Assembly (NCBI GenBank): GCA_963820955.1
Contig: CAWGCA010000051.1
Coordinates: 1 to 31,747 of the forward strand
Origin: CAWGCA01 sp963820955
GTDB taxonomy: Bacteria; Pseudomonadota; Gammaproteobacteria; Chromatiales; Chromatiaceae
Direction of reading: 5' to 3'
DNA length: 31,747 nucleotides
Shown in pieces: positions 7,991 to 15,973 of the stretch. Within the stretch, counting starts at the first letter, position 1, and each line of letters starts with the position of its first letter. The position numbers and the translations under genes are program-made. A model generated the notes under the pieces. The model was not told the origin of the DNA. It saw only the letters and a list, made by a program, of their open reading frames with translations, and did not search any database.

Positions 7991-8353
7991 CTATCGGCTC
8001 CACGCTTTACGATAAATGATCAATCCAGGAAAAGGCTCAGCGCCAGTACGTGGTGGACAGCGTTTGGAAAGAGAGGTAGCACGGGGTCTTTAAATATCTG
8101 CTGTCGCGTAGGATGGTTGCCGTGCCACCATTGAGTGATCCGTGACGGTGGAGGCGCAGGCCCAGTAGCGATTGAAGGGTGGCGGGTAGGATCACGATTT
8201 TTTCCTCAGTCAGCAGAAAATAACGGGGAAAACTGAGCACTGTGCAGAATACTTATTGTGATACGACACTATAATAGGCCATTAATAGCATAAAAATGCG
8301 ATCAATTAGTCGTTAAACTACTATAATGCGAATACGAATCCCCTAGGAAGCGT
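7991..8353. promoter_or_regulatory. Divergent control region between flhD-like copy 2 and the helix-turn-helix gene
   Basis: The first 200 bases are GC-rich and featureless. From about 8240 the sequence becomes strongly AT-rich. Two perfect -10 hexamers TATAAT occur on the + strand at 8270-8275 and 8322-8327, each in the context ACTATAAT, and neither has a recognisable -35 at 16-18 bases. A small palindrome GCATAAAAATGC lies between them. Good -10 boxes without -35 boxes suggest promoters that need an activator, but no FlhDC box can be assigned by eye. Confidence 0.5.
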
Positions 8354-9049
8354 GTGGTGCCAGTCATGACGGTAACTAATAAAGTAAAGAAAAACAGAGA
8401 AATGCCTCATTACGCGGGATGGAATTCGACGCTTTTCGCGGTCCGCTTGCGGGAGATCATCGGGGAGGGTGCCGTCTCACAATTCGCAAGAAAATGCGAC
8501 CTGGCCGAAAGCATGCTGCGGAAATACCTCCAGGGTGATTCGGTGCCGGGGACGGACAAGCTGGTGCGCATGGCGGAGGTTGCCGGGGTGAGCCTAAGCT
8601 GGCTGGCCACCGGCAAGGGTACTCAGAGCGATGCGGTGGGCTGGGATCGATTAACCCCTATCCAGTTGGCCATCGTGCTGGAGTTTGAACGCTTTGCCCG
8701 ACAGCGGGGCGATGCTGGGGCGCGCAGCGCCATTAACGCCTTCGTGCGTGACTACAACGCGGGCGCACTTGAGATCGGCACCCTGGGAGAGATCACCCAG
8801 CTGGGTGAGGAAGAACTCATCCTGTGGCGGGATCTGGCTTGGGAGCGACGGGTGGAGCGGGCCGCGATTGATGAGGCGGGGCTTCGCACGGCCATCGAAA
8901 TCGCCGATGAGTTGCTGGCGACCTCGGGTAAGACGATGGAGGCCGAGAAGAAGGCCCGGTTGATCATTGCCATCTATCGGCTCAACGCCACCACCGAAGA
9001 AGGACTTGACCGTGCCATGCTGATGAATCTCCTGACCGCCATCGCCTGA
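8354..9049 (+). CDS. Helix-turn-helix regulator, phage CI-like N-terminal domain
   Basis: A 231-residue protein. Residues about 27-75 form a CI/XRE-type helix-turn-helix (VSQFARKCDLAESMLRKYLQ, then PGTDKLVRMAEVAGVSLSWLATGKG), the arrangement of many phage and ICE repressors. There is no S24/LexA-like protease domain; residues 80-231 are helical and unrecognised, so SOS autocleavage is not expected. The frame opens with GTG at 8354; AGGAAG at 8345-8350 would equally allow the GTG at 8357 or the ATG at 8366. Divergence from the second flhDC-like pair suggests that it represses or balances that pair, as SetR does in SXT, but this is inference. Confidence 0.75.
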   Translation: MVPVMTVTNKVKKNREMPHYAGWNSTLFAVRLREIIGEGAVSQFARKCDLAESMLRKYLQGDSVPGTDKLVRMAEVAGVSLSWLATGKGTQSDAVGWDRLTPIQLAIVLEFERFARQRGDAGARSAINAFVRDYNAGALEIGTLGEITQLGEEELILWRDLAWERRVERAAIDEAGLRTAIEIADELLATSGKTMEAEKKARLIIAIYRLNATTEEGLDRAMLMNLLTAIA

Positions 9050-9318
9050 TTTTTTCCTATCACACCAGCGGGTGATTGCCGCAAATTACGACGGGCCGAA
9101 CCCTCCGCTTTTTTGACCTCCGAACACGCCTTTTTCGACGCCTTGACAACTCCTTGATCGCAATCGACCAATTTTTGGTCAAAAAATGGGCTTTTTTTAA
9201 AAAGCGCGCCGCTAGGGGTGATTTTTCCAAGCCATTTCAGTCGCTTAAATGCGCTACGATAAAAAGAGCGGAAGCGATGTCAGCGCCCTGAATACAACCG
9301 TCCCTCTGGAGGATTGCC
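9050..9318 (+). other. AT-rich leader upstream of the parB-like gene
   Basis: Contains GACCAATTTTTGGTC (9166-9180), a six-pair inverted repeat followed by A and T runs up to about 9205, in otherwise GC-rich surroundings. It could hold the block promoter, a terminator for the upstream gene, or a partition site for the ParB-like protein. I cannot choose between these. Confidence 0.35.
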
Positions 9319-10911
9319 GTGGAAGAAATCACCCTGCCGAACACCACTGAACCTGCTCAATCCATCACGCAGGATGCTTTACAGACCGGCACACCCGAGT
9401 CCGACACACCCCCCACGACCTGGCGGGTACCCCTGGCGCAGATCCATCCCTTTGAGCGCAACCCACGCCTCAGCCCCAATCCGGAATACGATCGGATCAA
9501 GGACTCGATCCGTCAACACGGACTCGATCAGCCGCTGGTGATCACCCGGCGGCCGGGGGCCAGCGATTACATCGTGCACAGTGGAGGCAATACGCGGCTT
9601 AAGGTGCTCAAAGAACTCTTCGCCGAAAGTGGGGATCCCCGCTATGCCGAGGCACCTTGTCTGTTTCGGCCCTGGCGCAGTGAGTCGGATGTCCTGCTGG
9701 CGCATCTGCGGGAGAACGACATCCGCGGCAGTCTCAGCTTTATCGACAAGGCGCGTGCGGTGACCGAGGCCAGACAGTTATTCCAGGAAGAACGGGGGCT
9801 GGAGGAAATCTCCCTTCGCATGCTGGAGTCGGAGCTGGCCAAGCTCGGCTACCGTCTCAGTAATCCCGCGATCTGTCTCATGGGATATGCTGTGGAGACC
9901 CTGTTGCCGTTGATACCCCAGGCACTCGAGGCCGGCATGGGTAAGCATCAGATCAGGCGCATCCGCGCCCTGGAACGCGCGGGCGGCCGTCTCTGGCAAA
10001 GATACTGTGAGGGCGGGGAGGCTACGTTTGATGAGGTGTTCGCCACCCTGTGCAGCCGTTACGACGGCTGGGCGTGGGATACGGAGGTGCTGCAGGGTGC
10101 GATCGAGACCGAAATCGCCGAGGCGGCCGAGACCAGCATTCAGACCATCCGGGTGGCATTCGATGCCGAGCTGGAAGGCCGGGAATTGGTCATCCCGGAG
10201 TTTATCCCGATCAAGGCGCCACCGAGTCCGCAACGCGAGGAGACGGTTGACGAAGTACCAAGGCTTACGGAAGGGACAAACGAAGAGAAGGATGGGGTGG
10301 ATGGGCCAGGCGGCATCGTTGGCAATCTGCCGCCATCCGATGAAGAGGACCAGGATCCGGTAGCGGCAGAGAGACCCGCCGGTGATGCGCTGACCGATGT
10401 CGCGCCCGATGCAGTGGATGCCCTGTTAAACAGCGCGCCTTCCGCTCCAGACGATCTGAGCAGTTTGCGGGACCGAGCCTGGAAACTGGCGATGAGACTT
10501 GCCCAGCGCAACGGTCTGGGTGAGCTGGTGGTGACCTTACCGCATAAAGGCCTTGGCTTCCTGCTGCGGGATGTGCCCGATCGGGCCCTGACCGATCAGC
10601 TCGACGAACAAAGCCTGGCTCAGCTCAATCTGCTCTGGTGGCAACTGGCCGCCTGCGCGGAGATGACGCATGCGCCGCTCGAGGCGATCCTGCCGGCTCT
10701 GCCGGGGGATTCCCTGCTACGGCGCGCCCTGAAAACCGAGGATGCCGGATTGCTGTTCGAGCATATCTGGACGCTGGATCCCGGACACACCGGTTACTGG
10801 CTCTGGTACTCGCTGCATGAGCGGGACTGGCGGGATCTGATCCACCTCATGGCGATCTATCGGCGCATCCGTCAGTTGGCGGCCGAGACCGGTACCGCGC
10901 TCTGGGGCTGA
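9319..10911 (+). CDS. ParB-like protein of the PFGI-1 ICE class
   Basis: A 530-residue ParB-family protein. The N-terminal ParB/Srx nucleotide-binding domain starts with VPLAQIHPFERNPRLSPNPEY (in part), then SIRQHGLDQPLVITRR, GGNTRL (89-94) and ENDIRGSLSFIDKARAV (132-148). A long acidic linker spans roughly 300-380 and a helical domain fills the C-terminus. This matches the large ICE ParB proteins described as TIGR03764, which sit first in the replication block of PFGI-1/SPI-7-type elements. GTG start with GGAGG six bases upstream. Unusually, no parA (soj) or dnaB-like gene precedes it here. The DUF2857 gene follows after 5 bases. Confidence 0.85.
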   Translation: MEEITLPNTTEPAQSITQDALQTGTPESDTPPTTWRVPLAQIHPFERNPRLSPNPEYDRIKDSIRQHGLDQPLVITRRPGASDYIVHSGGNTRLKVLKELFAESGDPRYAEAPCLFRPWRSESDVLLAHLRENDIRGSLSFIDKARAVTEARQLFQEERGLEEISLRMLESELAKLGYRLSNPAICLMGYAVETLLPLIPQALEAGMGKHQIRRIRALERAGGRLWQRYCEGGEATFDEVFATLCSRYDGWAWDTEVLQGAIETEIAEAAETSIQTIRVAFDAELEGRELVIPEFIPIKAPPSPQREETVDEVPRLTEGTNEEKDGVDGPGGIVGNLPPSDEEDQDPVAAERPAGDALTDVAPDAVDALLNSAPSAPDDLSSLRDRAWKLAMRLAQRNGLGELVVTLPHKGLGFLLRDVPDRALTDQLDEQSLAQLNLLWWQLAACAEMTHAPLEAILPALPGDSLLRRALKTEDAGLLFEHIWTLDPGHTGYWLWYSLHERDWRDLIHLMAIYRRIRQLAAETGTALWG

Positions 10912-10916
10912 CCGAC

Positions 10917-11510
10917 ATGGAAGGGACGAAAGAATCGGATCTGGTCACGGCGGTATTGTTTTATGCCATGCGCTGTCTGGCCGAAGGGGACCAGGCCGCC
11001 TTGCGCAACATGAATTTCGGGATCAAGGAGATCGAAGCGCTGCGTGCTTTACAGGTGGCGGATCTCTATCGCATCGAAACCCTGCGGGCCCATTGCCTGG
11101 AGATCGGGCTGAACCGGCAGGTGTACTGGCCCATGATCGAGCGGCTCAGCGCCGAGCGGGCGATAGAGGAGACCATCCAGGCGCTGATCGTCGCTGATGC
11201 CCCGCAGGAGATGATGCAGGTGCTGTTCGGGCTGAACGGTCGTGACTATACCCGGCTGCGCCGCCTGCTCGCCGCCGATCCGGCCATCGGCCGGCCGCCG
11301 GAACTCGATGAAGCGGGCTCACACCGACTCTGGGCGGCCTGGTCGACGCGGGTCGATGACGAGGCCTCGGGCCTGCTCACCGCCGAAGACTATCTTGTGC
11401 TGCATAAGGAGACGGGGCTTTCGCTGCGTGCCATCTGGAGCCAGACCCAGCGCTGGGCCCAGTACGGCCCGCTCGATGACCAACGGCAACAGGAGGACTG
11501 GCGGCCATGA
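10917..11510 (+). CDS. DUF2857-family ICE protein (STY4526-like)
   Basis: A 197-residue cytoplasmic, mostly helical protein of the DUF2857 family, found between parB and the replication-protein gene in SPI-7/PFGI-1-type elements. Its function is not known. The segments LRNMNFGIKEIEALRALQVADL and FGLNGRDYTRLRRLL are characteristic (quoted in part). It starts 5 bases after the ParB stop and its TGA overlaps the next ATG (ATGA), so the three genes form one translationally linked unit. Confidence 0.8.
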   Translation: MEGTKESDLVTAVLFYAMRCLAEGDQAALRNMNFGIKEIEALRALQVADLYRIETLRAHCLEIGLNRQVYWPMIERLSAERAIEETIQALIVADAPQEMMQVLFGLNGRDYTRLRRLLAADPAIGRPPELDEAGSHRLWAAWSTRVDDEASGLLTAEDYLVLHKETGLSLRAIWSQTQRWAQYGPLDDQRQQEDWRP

Positions 11511-12634
11511 ATAACCTATCCGCGGCGTTTCCCGTCGCCCTGGTAAAAGACCCGGTGCTGGCGCCGGTGGACAAGCTCATCGGGCTTGTCATCCGCCTGG
11601 CCCGAGAGACCGACGGCCACAGCGCCTTTCCCGGCTATGAGGCGATCGGACGGTTGGCCAATGTCGGTTCCCGCTCTACCGTTGCCCGTGCCATGGCCAT
11701 CCTGCGGGCCACCCGCTGGCTGAGCAGGCACACACCGACACAAAAGGAAACCGATCAGCTCGACAGCAGCGACTACGTGCTGCATGACCAACCCTTACCC
11801 CTGGCCGATGCGCTGCGCCAGGATCCCGATTACCTGGGTTTTCTGGAGCGGATATGCACGCATGGCCACGCGCGGGTCCGCGCCGTGGCCCAAGAGGTAC
11901 TTGATGCCATAAAGGAAGGCCCTCCAGTGACTTCGCCTATCGCTGTTCAGCCCCGGGTGTTACCGATCCACCGACTGGTGTCCCATCTTCGCGCCGGCTT
12001 CTGTTTCAGTCGCAAGACACACCGCCGGCTGCGTCACGATTTAATCCAACACCCATCTGGGTACAACCACCGAGTTCGAAATTCGAACTCGGCCGGGCAG
12101 GGAGTTCGAATTTCGAACTCCGATTGCAGTAGTAGTTGTATAAATATAAATACAACTACAACAACTACAGGCAGCGCCAGTTCGAATTCTGGACTGGCCG
12201 GTGAGGGGGATCCGCCGTTGGTGTATCCGGCGCGCCTGTGTGCCAAGCAGCGCGCACAGGCCGATCGGTGCCTGAGCGCCCTGGCGCCCGCCGATCGCCA
12301 GGCCGTGCTGGATGAGCTCGAAGGGCGTTTCCAGGCGGAAAAACAGGGGATGGCGCCGGTGTTTGATGAGATCCGTTTCCTCACCGCGCTTTGTCAGCGC
12401 GTGAAAGCGGGGACCTTTCAGCCCAATCTGGGGATCAAGGTGCAGAAGAACCGTCGACGACGCTCAGCACCGGATCCGACTCGCCCACCGCCGAGAATTG
12501 AGCCCAAGGGCAGGACACACGATACCCCGTGGCAAACCCGAAAGACACGCGCCAAGGCGCGGATTGCGGAGATGCGCGCACGGCTCGGTCAAAGGCTGAC
12601 TACCGACATTCAAGCCGTTACGTGCGGAACTTAA
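11507..12634 (+). CDS. STY4528-family ICE/pathogenicity-island replication protein
   Basis: A 375-residue protein. Residues about 15-75 form a winged helix-turn-helix (FPGYEAIGRLANVGSRSTVARAM), typical of the STY4528 family of island replication proteins. A low-complexity linker (about 185-225: RNSNSAGQG, RISNSDCSSSC, NTTTTTTGSASSNS) joins it to a conserved C-terminal helical domain that starts near PARLCAKQRAQADRCL. The family is thought to act in replication of the excised circle; the biochemical role is not established. The start overlaps the upstream gene. The DNA encoding the linker is a dense array of palindromes, described separately, which suggests selection at the DNA level. Confidence 0.8.
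   Translation: MNNLSAAFPVALVKDPVLAPVDKLIGLVIRLARETDGHSAFPGYEAIGRLANVGSRSTVARAMAILRATRWLSRHTPTQKETDQLDSSDYVLHDQPLPLADALRQDPDYLGFLERICTHGHARVRAVAQEVLDAIKEGPPVTSPIAVQPRVLPIHRLVSHLRAGFCFSRKTHRRLRHDLIQHPSGYNHRVRNSNSAGQGVRISNSDCSSSCININTTTTTTGSASSNSGLAGEGDPPLVYPARLCAKQRAQADRCLSALAPADRQAVLDELEGRFQAEKQGMAPVFDEIRFLTALCQRVKAGTFQPNLGIKVQKNRRRRSAPDPTRPPPRIEPKGRTHDTPWQTRKTRAKARIAEMRARLGQRLTTDIQAVTCGT
12071..12195. repeat. Palindrome cluster inside the replication-protein gene
   Basis: Two perfect 10+1+10 palindromes sharing the core AGTTCGAAnTTCGAACT are centred at 12081 and 12111. A decayed third copy (AGTTCGAATTCTGGACT) is centred at 12187. Between them GTAGTTGTAT (12132-12141) and ATACAACTAC (12150-12159) form a perfect 10-pair repeat around an AT-only 8-base loop. 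The layout resembles protein-binding sites plus an AT-rich unwinding element. Confidence 0.85.
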
Positions 12635-12639
12635 ACCAG

Positions 12640-12866
12640 ATAAGTGTTTAACCGTTAAACACCCCCGCGATAAAACACCGGGTTGTGGATAACTGACCGC
12701 CTTTTCCGGGCGGTCTTGGGCCCGCTGCCGTGTTGAAACAATGATAGCGAAAATCCACGAAGAGAAAAACAATCAGTTAGCGTTGAAAGTTCATGTGAAC
12801 TAAGTGCTATCCAGGGTAGCACCTTGGGCGCCTGCCCCGGAGTTTGAGCGGCCTGTGGATAAATCG
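12640..12866. other. Candidate replication origin (oriV) with two DnaA boxes
   Basis: Just after the replication-protein gene are GTGTTTAAC-C-GTTAAACAC (12644-12662, a perfect 9+1+9 palindrome), two perfect DnaA boxes TGTGGATAA (12684-12692 and 12854-12862, complement TTATCCACA, same orientation), and a hairpin GACCGCC...GGCGGTC (12695-12715). The interval between the boxes includes AT-rich patches. No gene is seen here. Position beside a replication gene plus DnaA boxes supports an origin; no activity is shown. Confidence 0.6.
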
Positions 12867-12970
12867 CTCGTCCGTCATCCGTGCCATCGGATACGGTACC
12901 TGGAAAACCACGACAGACGTTGAAGGGATTGTGGTTTGGCAGGATAGTCGGCGAGGGGTTTAGTAGGGCC

Positions 12971-13738
12971 ATGAACGCCGATACCGCACGGGCCCATCCC
13001 GAGGCCAATCAGACCGTTGAACAACCGAAACGTATCCCGCAACCGGGTGCTCTCCACGGCGAAGTGTGGCTGACGCTGCAGACAGGGCAGGCCCGACAGC
13101 TGCTTCAGGGTCGAGGGGGCGGGCCCGATCAATCCCCCATCATCGGCCTGATCGGCTTTGCCGATCGACTGCGGGTGATCTGGCAGGCGGCGCGCGCAGA
13201 TGATCCTTACGCCGACTGGTGGCTGATCCAGGTCCACGAGGCCATCACTGCAGTGGGAGCGGTGCTCGATCAACAGCAAGCGGATCTGACCGGTCAGCTC
13301 GAACAAATGACCGCCCTGGCGGTGAGCGTGGCCGCCTCGATGCGTCCCTGCCGGGTACGCCTTCAGTTTGCCAACCCCTATGCCTACCGTGCCGCCCAGT
13401 TGCTGGGGGCCTTTGATCGACTGGTCTGTACGGCCATGACGGCCCGTCATGTCGGGGTGTTGGGTGGTGCGGCCTGTAAGGCGGTGCAACAGACAGGGGC
13501 CCGAAAACTCCGTGCGCTGTTTGCACTGCCCCAGCGTTACCGTAGCCTGAAGATCGACCGGGCCGCTGTGCGCGCGGAAACCGGCAACGCTCGCTTGGCC
13601 CGCCAGGTCATGGGCGAGCTGCCCGCAGAGATTCTGCGCGGTGAGCGTCTGCCACCCTTGTTGCCACGCCCGGCGAAAAGTCCCCCATCGGTATCCGAGC
13701 CCAGTCGTCCGGATGCACAAAACCCCGACGGGCAGTGA
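12971..13738 (+). CDS. TIGR03761-type (PFL_4669-like) ICE protein
   Basis: A 255-residue protein from the ATG at 12971; the frame extends upstream to a GTG at 12881, which has no ribosome-binding site and lies in the origin region, so the internal start is preferred. The central part (LHGEVWLTLQTGQARQLLQG, DPYADWWLIQVHEAI, FANPYAYRAAQLLGAFDRLV) fits the PFL_4669 family, which follows the replication gene in PFGI-1/SPI-7-type elements. Function unknown; a role in replication of the element is inferred from conserved order. The tail after about residue 225 is Pro/Ser-rich. Confidence 0.75.
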   Translation: MNADTARAHPEANQTVEQPKRIPQPGALHGEVWLTLQTGQARQLLQGRGGGPDQSPIIGLIGFADRLRVIWQAARADDPYADWWLIQVHEAITAVGAVLDQQQADLTGQLEQMTALAVSVAASMRPCRVRLQFANPYAYRAAQLLGAFDRLVCTAMTARHVGVLGGAACKAVQQTGARKLRALFALPQRYRSLKIDRAAVRAETGNARLARQVMGELPAEILRGERLPPLLPRPAKSPPSVSEPSRPDAQNPDGQ

Positions 13739-13815
13739 TCAGGTTTTCGCTGGCCGATCGATTCCTCTTCGCCAGAATCGGGTAGGGGAGGTGATGAGGC
13801 GACAGCGCAACGGCC

Positions 13816-14160
13816 ATGGCTAAGGCCAGTGCGGGACAACGTATCACACTGGCGTTGGATCCCCGGGTGGCGCTGGAGTCGATCATTCTGAACCGACTGG
13901 AACGTCTGCCAGTGAGTCGTCGCGCCGAGTGGCTGCGCGAATTGCTGGTACAGGGATTTCGTGATGAGTGTCGGACCTTACATGAGGCAAGTCATGGGAG
14001 CGCACACCACCCGAACGGGAGGGGCACTAAGGCAATGACGGGGGGAACGAAAAAATCGTTTCAGCGCACAGCGTCGAGCCCAACGACGCACGTGTTGAGA
14101 CCGGCAGCGCGCGATACCGCCGGGAAACCCTTCGCCGCCCTGAGCAAGGTGATCGGGTAG
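13816..14160 (+). CDS. Small basic protein, possible ParR-like partner of the ParM-like ATPase
   Basis: A 114-residue basic protein. The N-terminal half (AGQRITLALDPRV ... NRLERLPVSRRAEWLRELLVQGF, in part) has the strand-helix-helix look of a ribbon-helix-helix domain; the C-terminal half is polar and low complexity. It lies 49 bases before the ParM-like gene in the same orientation, so it could be the DNA-binding adaptor. In classical ParMRC systems parR follows parM, so the order is unusual. I do not recognise the family firmly. Confidence 0.55.
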   Translation: MAKASAGQRITLALDPRVALESIILNRLERLPVSRRAEWLRELLVQGFRDECRTLHEASHGSAHHPNGRGTKAMTGGTKKSFQRTASSPTTHVLRPAARDTAGKPFAALSKVIG

Positions 14161-14209
14161 GGCACACAAGGGCTTGATCAATAACCAACACACCGGAGGA
14201 TTCGAAAAA

Positions 14210-15232
14210 ATGACCGATGTTTCCAGCCTGACGCCTATCCCGGTTGGCCTCGATGACGGTTACGCCTGCACCAAGCTGGCGCTCCCGGACGGGCGACTCC
14301 TCGCCATTCCCTCCCGCGCCCGGCTGGGGCGTTGCGCGGTTACCTGGATCGACCAGGGAGCGCAACGCATCTTCGAGTACGAGACCGAAGGAAACCGCTA
14401 CTCGGTCGGCGCGGTAGATGGCGAACCCACCCACTTCGAGGGCTACCCTTATTCGGGGATGAACCGCGCCATCGTGCAGCATGCCCTGCAACAGGCCGGC
14501 CTTGCAGGTCGGTCGGTCCACGCGGTATCCGGGCTACCGGTCAGTGCCTTTTATGGCGGGGACGGCAATCGACGCCAAAAAGCGCTGGAGAAAAAGGGAG
14601 CCAGCTTGAAACAGGCAGTGAGACCGCTCTCCGAGGCACTGCCGGCGAGTATCGCCTTCCATGAGGTGATCCCCGAGGCCCTGGCCGCCTGGTATGACGA
14701 TGTGATCGTCGAACAGGGCGATAGCGTTACCCTGGATGCGGATCGCCTGGCGGTGCCAGTGGCCATCATCGATATCGGCGGGCGCACAACGGACTATGTG
14801 GTGGTCAAGGATCAGGGCGTTCTCCACGGTGCTTCCGGTTCGCTGCCCTGCGGGATGCTGGATGTGAAACAGCAGGTGGCCGACGGTATTCAAACGCGTT
14901 TCGATCTGGAGCGGCTGAGTGAACCGCTGATCGCCCGGGCGGTTGAGCAAAACGTAGTGCGACTGCAGGGCAGGGATCATGACGTGGCGGGGCTGGTCGA
15001 GGCTGCCAAGCGGGAGGTTGTCGAGCGCATCCACGCCGAGACCCGCCGGCAGTTGGGTCTTGGGGTCGAACTGGACCGTGTGCTGTTTGTGGGTGGCGGG
15101 ACGGTGGTTCTGACCGAGCACATCGCCGACTGGTTTCCGCATCAGGCGATTGCCGCACACCCGGCCTTCGCCAATGCCCGCGGCATGCTGAAATACCTGC
15201 GCTACGTCTGCGAGGCCTCCGATGCGGCCTGA
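14210..15232 (+). CDS. ParM/StbA-like actin-family ATPase
   Basis: A 340-residue actin-fold ATPase from the ATG at 14210 (GGAGGA nine bases upstream). The frame opens at a TTG at 14174, which lacks such a signal. Actin-like motifs are in order: phosphate 1 GLDDGYACTK (13-22), phosphate 2 DIGGRTTD (188-195) and the adenosine motif VLFVGGGTVVL (291-301). ParM filaments push sister plasmids apart with a centromere and ParR. It may stabilise the excised or replicating ICE. Together with the ParB-like gene the element carries parts of two partition systems. Confidence 0.85.
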   Translation: MTDVSSLTPIPVGLDDGYACTKLALPDGRLLAIPSRARLGRCAVTWIDQGAQRIFEYETEGNRYSVGAVDGEPTHFEGYPYSGMNRAIVQHALQQAGLAGRSVHAVSGLPVSAFYGGDGNRRQKALEKKGASLKQAVRPLSEALPASIAFHEVIPEALAAWYDDVIVEQGDSVTLDADRLAVPVAIIDIGGRTTDYVVVKDQGVLHGASGSLPCGMLDVKQQVADGIQTRFDLERLSEPLIARAVEQNVVRLQGRDHDVAGLVEAAKREVVERIHAETRRQLGLGVELDRVLFVGGGTVVLTEHIADWFPHQAIAAHPAFANARGMLKYLRYVCEASDAA

Positions 15233-15401
15233 GTGGATCCATCCTGCAAGTTTTATCCGTGGTCACTGCGGCTCAGTGGCAATCGAGGCACCGTCGGGCC
15301 GCGCAACCGGTGCACATCGGTCGCTTTCCGGTTTCCGGGAAATGACCGTCGGTCCTTCTTCAAAGAAACAAGGTCATTCTTCAATCCACCCACCCTGCCG
15401 G

Positions 15402-15426
15402 GCAAGCACTCCCGTCAGGGACTTGC
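15402..15426 (+). other. Leader hairpin upstream of DUF3577 gene
   Basis: GCAAG (15402-15406) pairs with CTTGC (15422-15426) and TCCC with GGGA inside, around a GTCA loop. It sits 37 bases before the DUF3577 start, with no T run. It lies in a 230-base gap with no gene and could affect mRNA stability or translation. Confidence 0.45.
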
Positions 15427-15462
15427 TTGCTCCGGGTCTTCCAACCGTAAGGAGTCAGCACC

Positions 15463-15867
15463 ATGTCAACCAACGAAACCAAGCAGTATTTCGATCTTCA
15501 TACCACCGGTATCGGTTACCTCAACCGGATCCGGGAGGTGACACCCAAGGAGGGACATCCCTTTCTGAGTGTCACCATCGCGGCCCTGCGGGGCAGTGTC
15601 GACAACGCCCAGTACACCCATTTCGAGTGTCGGGTGTCGGGCAGGCAGGCGCAGGAGATCATCCGCCAGGTCGAACCGGCCCTCGGGGGCAAACTGAAGG
15701 TGCTGATCGGGTTCACCCTCAGTGACCTGTTTGCCGAGACCTTCACCTTCAAACAGGGTGACCGAGCCGGCGAGACCGGCATCAGCCTCAAGGCCCGATT
15801 GCTTCGACTCGCCTGGGTCAAGGTCGATGGTCAGCCGTTCTACAGCGCAAAGGAAATTGCGGCCTGA
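15463..15867 (+). CDS. STY4534-family ICE replication protein (DUF3577)
   Basis: A 134-residue protein of the DUF3577 family. The opening FDLHTTGIGYLNRIREVTP and the strand-rich middle (FLSVTIAALRGSVDNAQYTHF, in part, then ECRVSG and QEIIRQVEPAL) match the STY4534-type proteins of SPI-7-like islands. The all-beta pattern recalls single-strand-binding OB folds, but binding is not shown. AAGGAG lies nine bases before the ATG. It follows the parM-like gene by 230 bases and precedes radC by 106 bases. Confidence 0.85.
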   Translation: MSTNETKQYFDLHTTGIGYLNRIREVTPKEGHPFLSVTIAALRGSVDNAQYTHFECRVSGRQAQEIIRQVEPALGGKLKVLIGFTLSDLFAETFTFKQGDRAGETGISLKARLLRLAWVKVDGQPFYSAKEIAA

Positions 15868-15880
15868 TTCATCAACCCTC

Positions 15881-15905
15881 GGCCAGGTAAAGCCCTTACC
15901 TGGCC
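15881..15905 (+). other. Perfect 10-pair hairpin in the radC leader
   Basis: GGCCAGGTAA (15881-15890) and TTACCTGGCC (15896-15905) pair perfectly around AGCCC. A second structure follows at about 15917-15950 (ACCCGTC...GACGGGT enclosing GGGGGATCCTCCCCC). There is no clean T run, so it is more likely an attenuator or mRNA-stability element than a terminator. Confidence 0.6.
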
Positions 15906-15973
15906 TGCTTTCAACCCGTCGGGGGATCCTCCCCCACGGGACGGGTCTCCCCACTATTTTGAGGAGACCAGTC

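Noticed and set aside
8037..8240. 67-codon minus-strand frame in the control region
   Set aside because: No ribosome-binding site and no recognisable pattern; the region is better explained as regulatory.
12881..12970. N-terminal extension of the TIGR03761-type protein from GTG 12881
   Set aside because: No ribosome-binding site, unlike family N-termini, and it would run into the origin candidate; the ATG at 12971 is preferred.
15722..15973. Upstream extension of the radC frame
   Set aside because: Overlaps the DUF3577 gene and the leader hairpin; the ATG at 15974 has a good ribosome-binding site and fits the family.
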